A stretch of 64,000 nt of DNA from Solibacillus sp. FSL W7-1436 (GTDB lineage: Bacteria > Bacillota > Bacilli > Bacillales_A > Planococcaceae). The notes beneath the pieces are model-generated. The model was given only the letters and a program-made list of their open reading frames with translations, ran no database searches and was not told the origin of the DNA. The DNA lies in contig NZ_JBBOWV010000001.1 in assembly GCF_038007305.1 (NCBI RefSeq), positions 2,718,501-2,782,500 on the forward strand. Reading direction: 5' to 3'. Positions within the stretch are counted from its first letter, which is position 1. The number at the start of each line of letters is the position of its first letter. Shown in pieces: positions 38,151 to 47,056 of the stretch. The position numbers were made by a program, and so were the translations under genes.

Positions 38151-38489
38151 ATGAAAAATCAGTCAATGGAGCTTGTAGAAAAAGAAGTGGAAAACACATT
38201 ATATCAATGTATTGATTTTAATATAGAAGAAAACTATATTGCGATGGGACAAGCGTTTGCTAAAGTGCTCGCATTACTGCAGGAACATGGGCTTATCAGT
38301 CCGGCCTTGAAAGTAATCACCGAGCCTGAACAATGTCTGACGGAAACGCGTATATTGCTCGAAAGTCTGCAGGAAGCGCAAAGAAGGCATGCGTCACGGA
38401 GAAAACTGCTGACACATCGCCATATTTTAAATGTATGGCTTAGAAAGAACCAGTATTTCCAGCGGGAAGTATTGCCGGGCTTTTTCTAG
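38151..38489 (+). CDS. Hypothetical 112-residue helical protein
   Basis: I do not recognise this family. SD gaggtga is well placed before ATG 38151. A promoter-like ttgtatacaat lies just upstream. The product is soluble and predicted mostly helical, with an acidic first half (KEVENTLYQCIDFNIEENY) and a basic C-terminal third (RRHASRRKLLTHRH). It sits in the insert between panD and dinG, which is not part of the B. subtilis order. Confidence 0.65.
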   Translation: MKNQSMELVEKEVENTLYQCIDFNIEENYIAMGQAFAKVLALLQEHGLISPALKVITEPEQCLTETRILLESLQEAQRRHASRRKLLTHRHILNVWLRKNQYFQREVLPGFF

Positions 38490-38527
38490 CATTAAAAGAA
38501 AAATATTCAGATAATATTAGAATATCA

Positions 38528-38556
38528 TTGCATTTTTATTTTTTTAGACTTAAAAT
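38528..38556 (+). promoter_or_regulatory. Candidate promoter of the CPA2 antiporter gene
   Basis: TTGCAT (38528-38533), a 17-bp spacer and TAAAAT (38551-38556). If active, the hairpin at 38578-38620 would lie in the leader. Confidence 0.4.
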
Positions 38557-38577
38557 AAAAATAGTCCAATACGTAGC

Positions 38578-38620
38578 AGGCATGGTGGAGTCAGTCAAAC
38601 TGGCGGAACCATGCCTTTTT
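38578..38620 (+). terminator. Hairpin with symmetric GGA/GGA internal loop and T-run
   Basis: The outer 9-bp stem AGGCATGGT / ACCATGCCT encloses a symmetric GGA/GGA internal loop, then an inner stem GTCAG / CTGGC and loop TCAAA. TTTTTG follows. It can terminate the orphan gene upstream or attenuate the antiporter gene, whose SD follows within 10 nt. Confidence 0.75.
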
Positions 38621-38641
38621 GTATAGTAAAAGGGGGATATT

Positions 38642-39790
38642 ATGTTTATTTTTCAAATTGTTATCGTTTTATTGGCAACAAAAATAGCAGGGCATTTAAC
38701 GGTACGGTTAGGTCAACCTTCAGTACTCGGAAAAATCCTGATCGGTATCATTATCGGTCCTGCAATGCTTGGCTGGATTACTGACAACGATATTATGCAA
38801 ACATTCAGTCAAATAGGGGTAATTTTATTAATGTTTTTAGCCGGTTTGGAAACAGATCTGGAAGACTTGAATGCCAATATGAAAGGGGCCGTTTTTGTTG
38901 CAATCGGCGGTGTTGTTTTACCGATAGCGTTAAGTTATCCATTGGCATTGGCATTTGGTTTAACACAAGGGCAGGCTATTTTTGTCGGACTGACATTAGC
39001 CGCGACATCAGTAAGTATTTCGGTTCAGACATTAAGCGAAATTGGCTGGCTGAAAAGTAAGGAAGGCTCTACATTGTTAGGGGCTGCAGTATTGGATGAC
39101 ATTATGGTTGTTGTATTACTTGCAATAGCTATGAGTTTCCTAGTTGGGGACAATGTATCGATTCCGGTGTTAATTGGCGGTAAAGTATTATTCTTTATTC
39201 TATTATTTGTAGTAATGAAATGGGTTATTCCACCGTTCTTGCGCCTCTTCAGTCGCCTGAAAGTTACGGAAGCAGTATTAAGCGGTGCGCTTATTGCATG
39301 TTTTGCGTTAGCATACATAGGTGAACATTACTTTGGTATCGCTACAATTATCGGTGCATTCTTTATTGGTATTGCAATCGGACGCACTCCGTTTAAAGAG
39401 ACAGTCGAGCATAAAGTTGAACCGATTGCGAACGGGATTTTCGTGCCGTTTTTCTTCGTTAGTATCGGATTGTCCGTTACTTTTGCGGGAATTACAGAAA
39501 ATATCTGGTTCTTAGTTATCTTCTCGATTGTGGCAATTTTATCGAAGCTTATCGGTTCTGGTCTTGGTGCAAAATTGGCAGGCTTCAGCTGGAAATCTTC
39601 AACAGGTATCGGTGCAGGGATGGTTTCTCGTGGTGAAGTTGCACTGATTCTTGCGGCAATGGGATTATCTAGCGGATTGCTGCCGGCGGAAGATTATACA
39701 CCAATGGTAATCGTTATAATTATTACAACGTTGGTTACACCACCAATGTTAAAAGGAATTTTCGGGAATCGTTCTAATTTAATCGATTAA
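38642..39790 (+). CDS. CPA2-family monovalent cation/proton antiporter
   Basis: A 382-residue integral membrane protein with about 12 hydrophobic helices covering the whole length (Na_H_Exchanger fold). Characteristic segments: LMFLAGLETDLEDL in helix 3 and the paired acidic residues AAVLDDIMVVVLL (near 155), which carry ions in this family. There is no C-terminal TrkA-N or USP domain, so it is the short KefB/NapA-like type. The cation (Na+ or K+) cannot be told from the sequence. SD aaaggggga precedes ATG 38642. Confidence 0.88.
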   Translation: MFIFQIVIVLLATKIAGHLTVRLGQPSVLGKILIGIIIGPAMLGWITDNDIMQTFSQIGVILLMFLAGLETDLEDLNANMKGAVFVAIGGVVLPIALSYPLALAFGLTQGQAIFVGLTLAATSVSISVQTLSEIGWLKSKEGSTLLGAAVLDDIMVVVLLAIAMSFLVGDNVSIPVLIGGKVLFFILLFVVMKWVIPPFLRLFSRLKVTEAVLSGALIACFALAYIGEHYFGIATIIGAFFIGIAIGRTPFKETVEHKVEPIANGIFVPFFFVSIGLSVTFAGITENIWFLVIFSIVAILSKLIGSGLGAKLAGFSWKSSTGIGAGMVSRGEVALILAAMGLSSGLLPAEDYTPMVIVIIITTLVTPPMLKGIFGNRSNLID

Positions 39791-39829
39791 ACCAGTTGAA
39801 TGATTGCTTAAATTGGTGTATTCTATGAT

Positions 39830-39945
39830 TTAGGTGCCAAAACCTCGGTGAAGATTTAGTTTTCACAACAAAAGCCTCCACCAACAGCACGGATTTGCTG
39901 GGAAGCTTTTGAATTGTGCAGGGAGATGAGCCCCTGCACACCTAT
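39830..39945 (+). ncRNA. Candidate structured RNA: hairpin cluster downstream of the antiporter
   Basis: Consecutive hairpins lie before the terminator at 39958. They are GTGAA/TTCAC (39848-39866), AAAAGC-TCC-CAGCA / TGCTG-GGA-GCTTTT (39870-39910), and the perfect 9-bp TGTGCAGGG / CCCTGCACA (39915-39940). There is no ORF of note. No known RNA family was recognised, and this could be 3' UTR only. Confidence 0.4.
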
Positions 39946-39957
39946 ACATAGTATATT

Positions 39958-39996
39958 AACCTAGTGTTGTCCTTGAGGCGGCACTAGGTTTTTTTT
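39958..39996 (+). terminator. Intrinsic terminator after the antiporter/hairpin region
   Basis: Stem aacctagtg / cactaggtt followed by eight T. Confidence 0.92.
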
Positions 39997-40028
39997 GTCG
40001 CCAAATAGAGTAAAGGTGCGATGCGATT

Positions 40029-40199
40029 TATTAGAACAATTGGAAGTATATTAGAAAACTTGCGATGGATATTCGAAAAACCGAAATGGATATTAGAACA
40101 AATTGGACTTATATTGGAACAATGAGCGGGTATATTAGAAAATCGGGATTTTATTAGAACGAATAAGATTTTATTAGATGAAATAAAAATATATTAGAA
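40029..40199. repeat. Nine-unit ~21-bp phased motif array (TATTAGAA)
   Basis: TATTAGAA-type octamers start at 40029, 40049, 40070, 40091, 40112, 40133, 40152, 40172 and 40192 (steps 20, 21, 21, 21, 21, 19, 20, 20). Variants are TATTCGAA, TATTGGAA and TATTAGAT. Spacers are unrelated. It lies in the 560-bp gap before dinG. It has the same period and TTAG core as the array at 2831-2945, but a different motif. Confidence 0.85.
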
Positions 40200-40350
40200 C
40201 TTTAAAAACGTACATATATCGGCTATGATGCTGTATTTGTAAACACAGCATCCCAAGGCCACGTTTATTCCTACTATCCAATTACATGACCTCATCACCT
40301 TCAGTATGATAAAATGCCGTTATATTACTTGAACTGTGAGTTGAAGAAAA

Positions 40351-43131
40351 ATGAAGGAAAGTCAAAAATATGCGATTGTCGACATTGAAACAACAGGCCA
40401 TTCTCCTGCTGGCGGCGACCGTATGATTCAAATCGCCATTGTCATAATGCAAGGCTGGGAAATCGTAAAAAAATATTCTACATTTATTAATCCGGGAAAA
40501 CCGATTCCGTTATTTATACAGGATTTAACTAATATTACAGACGAAGATGTAAAAGATGCGCTGCCATTTGAAGCGTATGCAGATTATATTTATGAGCTGC
40601 TGGAAGGGGCTGTATTCGTAGCCCATAATACTGATTTTGACTTGAATTTTTTGCAGGCGGAGTTTAATCGTGCCGGTGTTTCAAAATGGCACGGAAAGAA
40701 AATTGACACGGTTGAACTGACAAAAATTTTGTTCCCGATGTCGTTAAGCTACAAATTAGCGGATTTAGCGAATGATTTTCATATTGAGCTGCAAAGTGCA
40801 CACCGTGCGGATGATGATGCACTCGCGACAGCGTATTTGCTGAAACATTGCTGGGAAGAGCTGTTAACATTGCCGCTCGTTACTTTGGAACAATTGCATA
40901 AACGTTCTTTCCGTTTAAGAACAGACTTGTCCCAGCTGTTTTTTGATGCGCTTGTCATAAAACGCAGTAAAGCATTAACGGATGAAGGGCATGTCTTTTA
41001 CCGTAAAATCGCTATTCGTAAAATGGCACCGACACCAAAAAGTGATGGCAATCCATTTGTTTACCCGCAAACGACAGAAGAAAAAATGGCCTTATTATTA
41101 AAAGGGATTCCCGATTTTGAAGAGCGCCCGCAGCAGTTTCGAATGATGGACAGCATATGGCATGCATTCAACGCAAAAGCGGAACATGTCATTGAAGCAT
41201 CAACGGGAATCGGAAAAACGATGGGTTATTTAGTGCCATCGATTTATTATGCTAAGAAAACAAATCAGAAAATCGGAATCAGTACGTATACATCCCATTT
41301 GCTGGATCAGCTTATGCAAAATGACATTCCGATATTGGAACAGGCGCTTGGCCAGCCGATTAAAATGGCTTTGTTAAAAGGGATGAATCATTATATCGAT
41401 ATCGAAAAATTCGAGAAAGAGCTTAAGACGCAGGACGTTTCCTATGATCAGACATTTACAGTACTGCAAACACTTATCTGGCTTGCGAAAACAGAGACGG
41501 GTGATTTAAGTGAACTGAATGTGTCGGGCGGCGGGCAGCTGCTCATTGATAAAATCCGTAAGACGGCATTGCCGAAAACGACAATGCCGCTTTATGATTT
41601 TTATTCACGTGCAATTCAAAATAGTCGCCAGGCAGACCTTATTGTGACAAACCATGCAATGCTGCTCAGCGATCTCGTACGCAATGAACAGATTTTCAAT
41701 TCATTAGGCGGCTGGGTAATCGATGAGGCACATCAGTTTATTCAGGCTGCAATCAATCAGCACGAAAAAATATTCACTTATATGAATTGGAAATATTTAT
41801 TTGGACAAATTGGTATACAGGAAGATGAACAGCTGTTTTATAAGATCCGTCGAGTTGCGATTAAGAAACAGCTGCTGAATTATCAAACACTGGATCAGCT
41901 GGAAAAGCGCTATATTCAAATGGTCAATGCATTTGATACGGCAATGGCGGCATTGCTTCGAGGGGTGAAGGATGCGCATCATCAGCCTAAACAACAGAAA
42001 ATCGAAGTCTTTGTTTCTGAATTACCATTGGGACGTGAAGTTTTAATGAAAGTTTCGCTAACTGTGCAGCAATGGGTGGATGAGGCGACCGAGCTTATCC
42101 GGAAGTTCACTTCAAGTGTGGAAGAGCTGGCACCGGAGCATGAATATTTGATTGAGCAATGGCAGTATATCGTCAATGAGTTTACGATTAAACTGGCAGA
42201 GTGGGATGATGTATTTCTAAGTCAGGATCCTGATTATTCATGCTGGCTGGAATTGGACCAGCGCAGTGTACCGGGCAGTATCCAGCTCTATAAAAAGCCG
42301 ATTGAAGTGACTTCGTCGATCCGGAAGCTTTTTGACCCGATCCGTGAAAAAAGCGGCATTGTCTGGACTTCCGGAACATTAACAGTACCAAGCAATGAGC
42401 GTTTTATTACGAATCAGCTTGGCATCAATCCATCGATCCCGATTGAAAAGCTGCATGCGGACCCGAGTTATTATGATGGGGCGGAACTGTATATTGTCAA
42501 TGACATGCCGGACATTCAGGCCGTTTCACAATCCGAGTATATCGAAGAGGTCGCACATGCTGTTACAAATACGGTGCGCATGACGAATGGTAGATGTTTT
42601 GTTTTATTCACATCGCAGGACATGCTGCGTAAAACAGTCAATCTTATACAGGAAAGTGAATTGTTAAGCGACTATATGATTTTTGCACAAGGCGTGACAT
42701 CGGGAAGCCGTATGCGATTATTAAAGTCTTTCCAAAAGTTCAATCATTCCGTATTATTCGGAACGAACAGTTTCTGGGAAGGGGTCGATGTACCGGGAGA
42801 CGGCCTGTCTGCGGTCATTGTTGTGCGGCTGCCGTTTTCTTCACCGGAAGAGCCTGCGTTTAAAGCGCGGGCCAATTATATAACGCAGCAAGGGCGAAAT
42901 TCCTTTACAGAACTCGCCCTGCCGGACGCCATTATCCGATTCAAGCAAGGATTCGGCCGATTGATCCGTTCGAGCCATGATAAAGGGGTATTTATCGTTT
43001 TGGATCGACGGATTGAAACGAAATCATACGGACAGCAGTTTATCGAGTCATTACCGCCGATTTCTATACAAAAACTGCCTCTACACAGTATGGTGCAAAG
43101 CTTAGGAAATTGGTATAATGAAAAACGATGA
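40351..43131 (+). CDS. dinG: DinG-type helicase with N-terminal 3'-5' exonuclease domain
   Basis: A 926-residue genome-maintenance enzyme. The N-terminal DnaQ-like domain is intact: IVDIETTGHSP (residue 9), HNTDFDLNFL (near 93), and HRADDDALAT (near 151). This matches the Firmicute DinG, for which nuclease activity is established in the family. The helicase part shows Walker A EASTGIGKTMG (near 283), DEAH in WVIDEAHQF, SGTLT, and motif VI QGFGRLIRSS near 870. I see no obvious Fe-S cysteine cluster, unlike E. coli DinG. SD is weak. Confidence 0.94.
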   Translation: MKESQKYAIVDIETTGHSPAGGDRMIQIAIVIMQGWEIVKKYSTFINPGKPIPLFIQDLTNITDEDVKDALPFEAYADYIYELLEGAVFVAHNTDFDLNFLQAEFNRAGVSKWHGKKIDTVELTKILFPMSLSYKLADLANDFHIELQSAHRADDDALATAYLLKHCWEELLTLPLVTLEQLHKRSFRLRTDLSQLFFDALVIKRSKALTDEGHVFYRKIAIRKMAPTPKSDGNPFVYPQTTEEKMALLLKGIPDFEERPQQFRMMDSIWHAFNAKAEHVIEASTGIGKTMGYLVPSIYYAKKTNQKIGISTYTSHLLDQLMQNDIPILEQALGQPIKMALLKGMNHYIDIEKFEKELKTQDVSYDQTFTVLQTLIWLAKTETGDLSELNVSGGGQLLIDKIRKTALPKTTMPLYDFYSRAIQNSRQADLIVTNHAMLLSDLVRNEQIFNSLGGWVIDEAHQFIQAAINQHEKIFTYMNWKYLFGQIGIQEDEQLFYKIRRVAIKKQLLNYQTLDQLEKRYIQMVNAFDTAMAALLRGVKDAHHQPKQQKIEVFVSELPLGREVLMKVSLTVQQWVDEATELIRKFTSSVEELAPEHEYLIEQWQYIVNEFTIKLAEWDDVFLSQDPDYSCWLELDQRSVPGSIQLYKKPIEVTSSIRKLFDPIREKSGIVWTSGTLTVPSNERFITNQLGINPSIPIEKLHADPSYYDGAELYIVNDMPDIQAVSQSEYIEEVAHAVTNTVRMTNGRCFVLFTSQDMLRKTVNLIQESELLSDYMIFAQGVTSGSRMRLLKSFQKFNHSVLFGTNSFWEGVDVPGDGLSAVIVVRLPFSSPEEPAFKARANYITQQGRNSFTELALPDAIIRFKQGFGRLIRSSHDKGVFIVLDRRIETKSYGQQFIESLPPISIQKLPLHSMVQSLGNWYNEKR

Positions 43132-43154
43132 GGAAGGAAAGCAGGTTGACAAAA

Positions 43155-43211
43155 ATGAAACAAAATTTTAAACAACATACAAATACATCGGATTGTAAGG
43201 TGCAGTCATGA
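43155..43211 (+). CDS. Candidate 18-codon leader ORF before ypmB
   Basis: An ATG at 43155 (or TTG at 43146) follows aggaaggaaagcagg and opens a basic 18-residue peptide (MKQNFKQHTNTSDCKVQS). Its TGA overlaps the ypmB ATG (ATGA at 43208-43211). Stop/start overlap suggests coupling. The B. subtilis gene here, ypmA, is longer and looks unrelated. It may be only a spacer. Confidence 0.3.
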   Translation: MKQNFKQHTNTSDCKVQS

Positions 43212-43690
43212 AAAACTGGATTATCTTTTCGGTTGTCTTTATTTTATCTTTGTCGCTTGTTATTTCAGTGTTCGTATTTTGGAAGGCCGATGCACCGTTT
43301 AGTGAAATAGAACAAAAAGCGGAAAGTTTTGCGCTGGATACGAAAGCACTTGCTGTTGTTGATGATTCCTATGTTTACAATGGGAACAAGCCCTATGTCA
43401 CTGTTTTCGGAGTGGATGAGTATGGGAAGGAAAAGGCAGTCTTCGTCCCGATGAGTTTAGATGAGAATTCAATGCAGGAAGTATTTTTAGCAGATGGCAT
43501 TACTGAAGAGCAGGCGTTGACTGTTTTTCAGGAAGATACTGATGCGAAAGAGATTCTTCATATGAAGTTAGGATTCGAGGAGCCGGGTCCAGTATGGGAA
43601 ATTACCTATAAAAGTGAATCCGGCAGCTTGAATTATGTCTATCTTCTATTTGAAGACGGGCAATGGTGGAAACGCATATTGAATTTGTAG
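43208..43690 (+). CDS. ypmB: YpmB-like membrane-anchored protein
   Basis: A 160-residue protein with a single N-terminal membrane anchor or uncleaved signal (about 5-27), then an extracellular domain. The domain holds two PepSY/DUF5590-like repeats (KALAVVDDSYVYNGNKPYVTVFGVD; GPVWEITYKSESGS). Size, topology and position between dinG and aspB match B. subtilis YpmB. Function unknown; PepSY domains are often linked to peptidase inhibition. Confidence 0.85.
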   Translation: MKNWIIFSVVFILSLSLVISVFVFWKADAPFSEIEQKAESFALDTKALAVVDDSYVYNGNKPYVTVFGVDEYGKEKAVFVPMSLDENSMQEVFLADGITEEQALTVFQEDTDAKEILHMKLGFEEPGPVWEITYKSESGSLNYVYLLFEDGQWWKRILNL

Positions 43691-43703
43691 AGGAGAGAGC
43701 AAC

Positions 43704-44897
43704 ATGAAACAATTGTTGGCAAATCGTGTAAAGACTTTAACACCATCTTCAACTTTGGCAATCACAGCTAAAGCGAAAGAGTTAAAGGAGCAAGGTATTG
43801 ATGTAATTGGTTTAGGGGCAGGGGAGCCGGACTTTAATACACCGGACAATATTTTAAATGCAGCAAAACAATCGATGGATGCTGGACTGACAAAATATAC
43901 GCCGGCTGGAGGTTTACCTGCTTTAAAGAAAGCAATTATCGATAAATTGGCTCGTGACAATAATCTTACATATAAAGCAAATGAGATAATCGTTGGTGTC
44001 GGAGCAAAACACGTTCTGTATACATTGTTCCAAGTTATTTTAAATGAGGGCGATGAAGTAATTATCCCAATTCCTTACTGGGTATCTTACCCTGAACAAG
44101 TGAAGCTTGCAGGCGGTGTTCCTGTATATGTGGAAGGAACACAGGAACAGAACTTTAAAATTACAGCACAGCAACTACGTAATGCCATTACAGAGAAAAC
44201 AAAAGCAGTGATTATTAACTCGCCGTCCAATCCTTCTGGTATGATTTATTCGATGGAAGAATTGGCTGAGCTTGCACAAGTGGCAGAAGAAAAGGATATT
44301 TTAATCGTTTCAGATGAAATTTATGAAAAGCTTGTTTACAATGGAATAGAGCATTATTCAATTGCGGAAGTTTCAGACGCAGTGAAAGCACGTACAATTG
44401 TTGTGAACGGTGTTGCAAAATCTCACTCTATGACAGGATGGCGCATTGGCTATGCAGCCGGTGACGCGACAATCATTAAAGCGATGACGGATTTAGCATC
44501 TCACTCTACTTCAAATGCAACTACGACAGCACAATATGCAACGATTGAAGCATATAACGGTTCCCAGGAAGCAGTTGAAAAGATGAGACAAGCGTTTGAA
44601 TCACGTTTAGAAGCGATTTTCCCGAAACTTGCAGCAATTCCCGGCGTAAAAGTATTAAAACCACAAGGTGCTTTCTACTTATTGCCGGATGTTTCGGAAA
44701 CAGCCGAGAAAACAGGCTATACTTCAGTGGATGATTTTGTATCGGCACTATTAACAGAAGCAAATGTTGCGGTCATTCCAGGTTCAGGATTTGGTGCACC
44801 AGCGACAATACGTTTATCGTATGCGACATCTTTAGAATTATTAGAAGAAGCAGTACGCCGAATCGATGCCTTTGTTAAAACAAAATGGCAAGATTAA
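43704..44897 (+). CDS. aspB: Aspartate aminotransferase
   Basis: A PLP-dependent transamination between aspartate and 2-oxoglutarate. The protein has 397 residues of the subgroup I-gamma type. Motifs: GLGAGEPDFNTP near 32, NSPSNPSG, SDEIYEKLVY, Schiff-base lysine in GVAKSHSMTGWRIGY near 237, and the carboxylate arginine in IRLSYA. SD gaggagaga precedes ATG 43704. It is followed within 32 bp by asnS, the same pairing as in B. subtilis. Confidence 0.97.
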   Translation: MKQLLANRVKTLTPSSTLAITAKAKELKEQGIDVIGLGAGEPDFNTPDNILNAAKQSMDAGLTKYTPAGGLPALKKAIIDKLARDNNLTYKANEIIVGVGAKHVLYTLFQVILNEGDEVIIPIPYWVSYPEQVKLAGGVPVYVEGTQEQNFKITAQQLRNAITEKTKAVIINSPSNPSGMIYSMEELAELAQVAEEKDILIVSDEIYEKLVYNGIEHYSIAEVSDAVKARTIVVNGVAKSHSMTGWRIGYAAGDATIIKAMTDLASHSTSNATTTAQYATIEAYNGSQEAVEKMRQAFESRLEAIFPKLAAIPGVKVLKPQGAFYLLPDVSETAEKTGYTSVDDFVSALLTEANVAVIPGSGFGAPATIRLSYATSLELLEEAVRRIDAFVKTKWQD

Positions 44898-44929
44898 GCG
44901 TCCTTGCAACATAAGCTTTGGAGGACTTT

Positions 44930-46225
44930 ATGAAAAAAATTATGATTAAAGATATGCCAAATCATATTGGCGAAACAGTAAAAATTGGTACGTGGTTGGC
45001 TAACAAACGTTCTAGCGGTAAATTAGCTTTCCTTCAATTACGTGATGGCTCAGGCTTCGCACAAGGCGTAGTTGTAAAAGCAGAAGTAGGCGAAGAACTT
45101 TTCGCAGTAGCTAAAGGCATGACACAGGAAACTTCAATGTATGTTATTGGTGAAGTGAAAGCGGACGAGCGTTCTTCTTTCGGTGCGGAGTTAAATGTTA
45201 CAGGTATTGAAGTAATCAGTCCTGCTAAAGACTACCCGATTACACCAAAAGAGCATGGTACGGAATTTTTAATGGATAACCGTCACTTATGGTTACGTTC
45301 TCGTAAACAACATGCAATCATGAAAGTACGTAATGAAATTATTCGTGCAACATATGAATTTTTCAATGAAAATGGCTTTACAAAAATGGATCCGCCAATC
45401 TTAACAGGTTCTTCACCTGAAGGTACGTCAGAGCTGTTCCATACAAAATATTTCGATGAAGACGCATTTCTGTCTCAATCTGGTCAGCTTTACATGGAAG
45501 CTGCTGCAATGGCATTAGGAAAAGTATTCTCGTTTGGTCCTACATTCCGAGCGGAAAAATCTAAAACACGTCGTCACTTGATCGAGTTCTGGATGATCGA
45601 GCCTGAAATGGCATTTGTTGAGCATGATGAAAGCTTGGAAGTACAGGAACAATACGTATCACATATCGTACAATCTGTTCTGAAAAACTGTAAGCTTGAT
45701 TTAGAGCGTCTAGGCCGTGATACATCAAAACTAGAAAACGTGAAAGCACCATTCCCGCGTATTTCTTATGATGAAGCGATCGAGTTTTTACATGAGCAAG
45801 GCTTTGATGATATTCAGTGGGGTGATGATTTCGGTGCACCACACGAAACAGCAATTGCCAACCATTATGATAAACCAGTATTCATCACATGCTACCCGAT
45901 CGGTATTAAACCGTTCTACATGCAGCCACACCCGGAGCGCGATGATGTCGTTTTATGTGCAGACTTAATCGCTCCTGAAGGTTATGGTGAGATTATCGGT
46001 GGTTCTGAACGTATTTATGATTATGAATTAATGAAATCCCGTTTAGAACAACATAACTTATCGATGGATGCATATGCATGGTATTTAGATTTATGTAAAC
46101 AAGGTGCAGTACCTCACTCAGGCTTCGGCTTAGGGTTGGAGCGTACAGTTGCATGGATTTCCGGAACAGAACATATCCGTGAATCTATCCCATTCCCACG
46201 TTTATTAAACCGTTTATATCCATAA
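44930..46225 (+). CDS. asnS: Asparaginyl-tRNA synthetase
   Basis: A class IIb aminoacyl-tRNA synthetase of 431 residues from ATG 44930 (GGAGGA 5 nt before). An N-terminal OB-fold binds the anticodon ([20 protein letters not shown], with RDGSG). Motif 2 is [19 protein letters not shown] and motif 3 is [12 protein letters not shown] near the end. A TTG at 44918 would overlap the SD. Followed by a terminator. Confidence 0.97.
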   Translation: MKKIMIKDMPNHIGETVKIGTWLANKRSSGKLAFLQLRDGSGFAQGVVVKAEVGEELFAVAKGMTQETSMYVIGEVKADERSSFGAELNVTGIEVISPAKDYPITPKEHGTEFLMDNRHLWLRSRKQHAIMKVRNEIIRATYEFFNENGFTKMDPPILTGSSPEGTSELFHTKYFDEDAFLSQSGQLYMEAAAMALGKVFSFGPTFRAEKSKTRRHLIEFWMIEPEMAFVEHDESLEVQEQYVSHIVQSVLKNCKLDLERLGRDTSKLENVKAPFPRISYDEAIEFLHEQGFDDIQWGDDFGAPHETAIANHYDKPVFITCYPIGIKPFYMQPHPERDDVVLCADLIAPEGYGEIIGGSERIYDYELMKSRLEQHNLSMDAYAWYLDLCKQGAVPHSGFGLGLERTVAWISGTEHIRESIPFPRLLNRLYP

Positions 46226-46248
46226 TTTATTTTAATTTATACAACGAG

Positions 46249-46279
46249 AAAACGTCCGGAATTTTGCCGGGCGTTTTGT
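46249..46279 (+). terminator. Terminator of aspB-asnS
   Basis: Stem aaaacgtccgg / ccgggcgtttt. Confidence 0.82.
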
Positions 46280-46309
46280 CGTTACGAGCGCACAAAGGGG
46301 GATTCAACT

Positions 46310-47038
46310 ATGTCTAAAAATTTTAATCGAATCCGCGTTTGGACGGACCAATTACAAATTACTATTCCACAATTATTTTTTAAACATTATAGTGAACTGA
46401 ACATACAAGATGATGAAGCATTAATCATTCTACATTTATTAACGTTCGAACAGGAAGGAATCGACTTTCCGACACCAAATGATCTAGTGCAGCGGACAAA
46501 TTTTCAATTGACCGCTATTTCTCAAATAATACAACGACTCATGCAAAAAGGTTTTGTCGAAATTTCTCAAAGCACGGATGAGTCCGGACGCCTTGCCGAG
46601 AAATATTCGATTTATCCATTATGGGAAAGACTGCTGGATCTACTGCAATCAAAAGCGCAACAACAGGTTTCAACTGCCAACAAATTGGATGAAGCGAAAA
46701 TATTCCAGCTATTTGAACAAGAGCTGGGACGTCTGCTTTCCCCAATGGAAATAGAGACAATCGGCATGTGGATGGACTTGGATCAGCATAGTCCCGAAAT
46801 CATAAAAGCCGCCTTAAAAGAAGCGGTCCTTGCTGATAAGGTGAACTTACGCTACATTGACCGTATTTTGATCGAGTGGAAGAAGCGCAACATAAAGACA
46901 CTCGCTCAAATAGAAAAACATAGTGAGCAATACCGGAAAAATACGATGCCCGCACCGGTTCAACCGGTACATCAGCAAGAAACAGTTCAGAAAACGGAAA
47001 AAGTTTCTTTCTATAATTGGTTAGAGGAGCGAGAATAG
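46310..47038 (+). CDS. dnaD: DNA replication initiation protein DnaD
   Basis: A primosome and replication-initiation factor of low-GC Gram-positives. The protein has 242 residues. The N-terminal winged-helix DDBH1 domain runs to about 110. The DDBH2 domain (IFQLFEQELGRLLSPMEIE near 134 onward) ends with the YIDRILIEWKKRNIKT segment, which contains the YxxxIxxxW motif used for DNA binding. A charged tail follows. SD aaagggggatt precedes ATG 46310. Confidence 0.95.
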   Translation: MSKNFNRIRVWTDQLQITIPQLFFKHYSELNIQDDEALIILHLLTFEQEGIDFPTPNDLVQRTNFQLTAISQIIQRLMQKGFVEISQSTDESGRLAEKYSIYPLWERLLDLLQSKAQQQVSTANKLDEAKIFQLFEQELGRLLSPMEIETIGMWMDLDQHSPEIIKAALKEAVLADKVNLRYIDRILIEWKKRNIKTLAQIEKHSEQYRKNTMPAPVQPVHQQETVQKTEKVSFYNWLEERE

Positions 47039-47056
47039 GAGGACACTGAAACTTTT

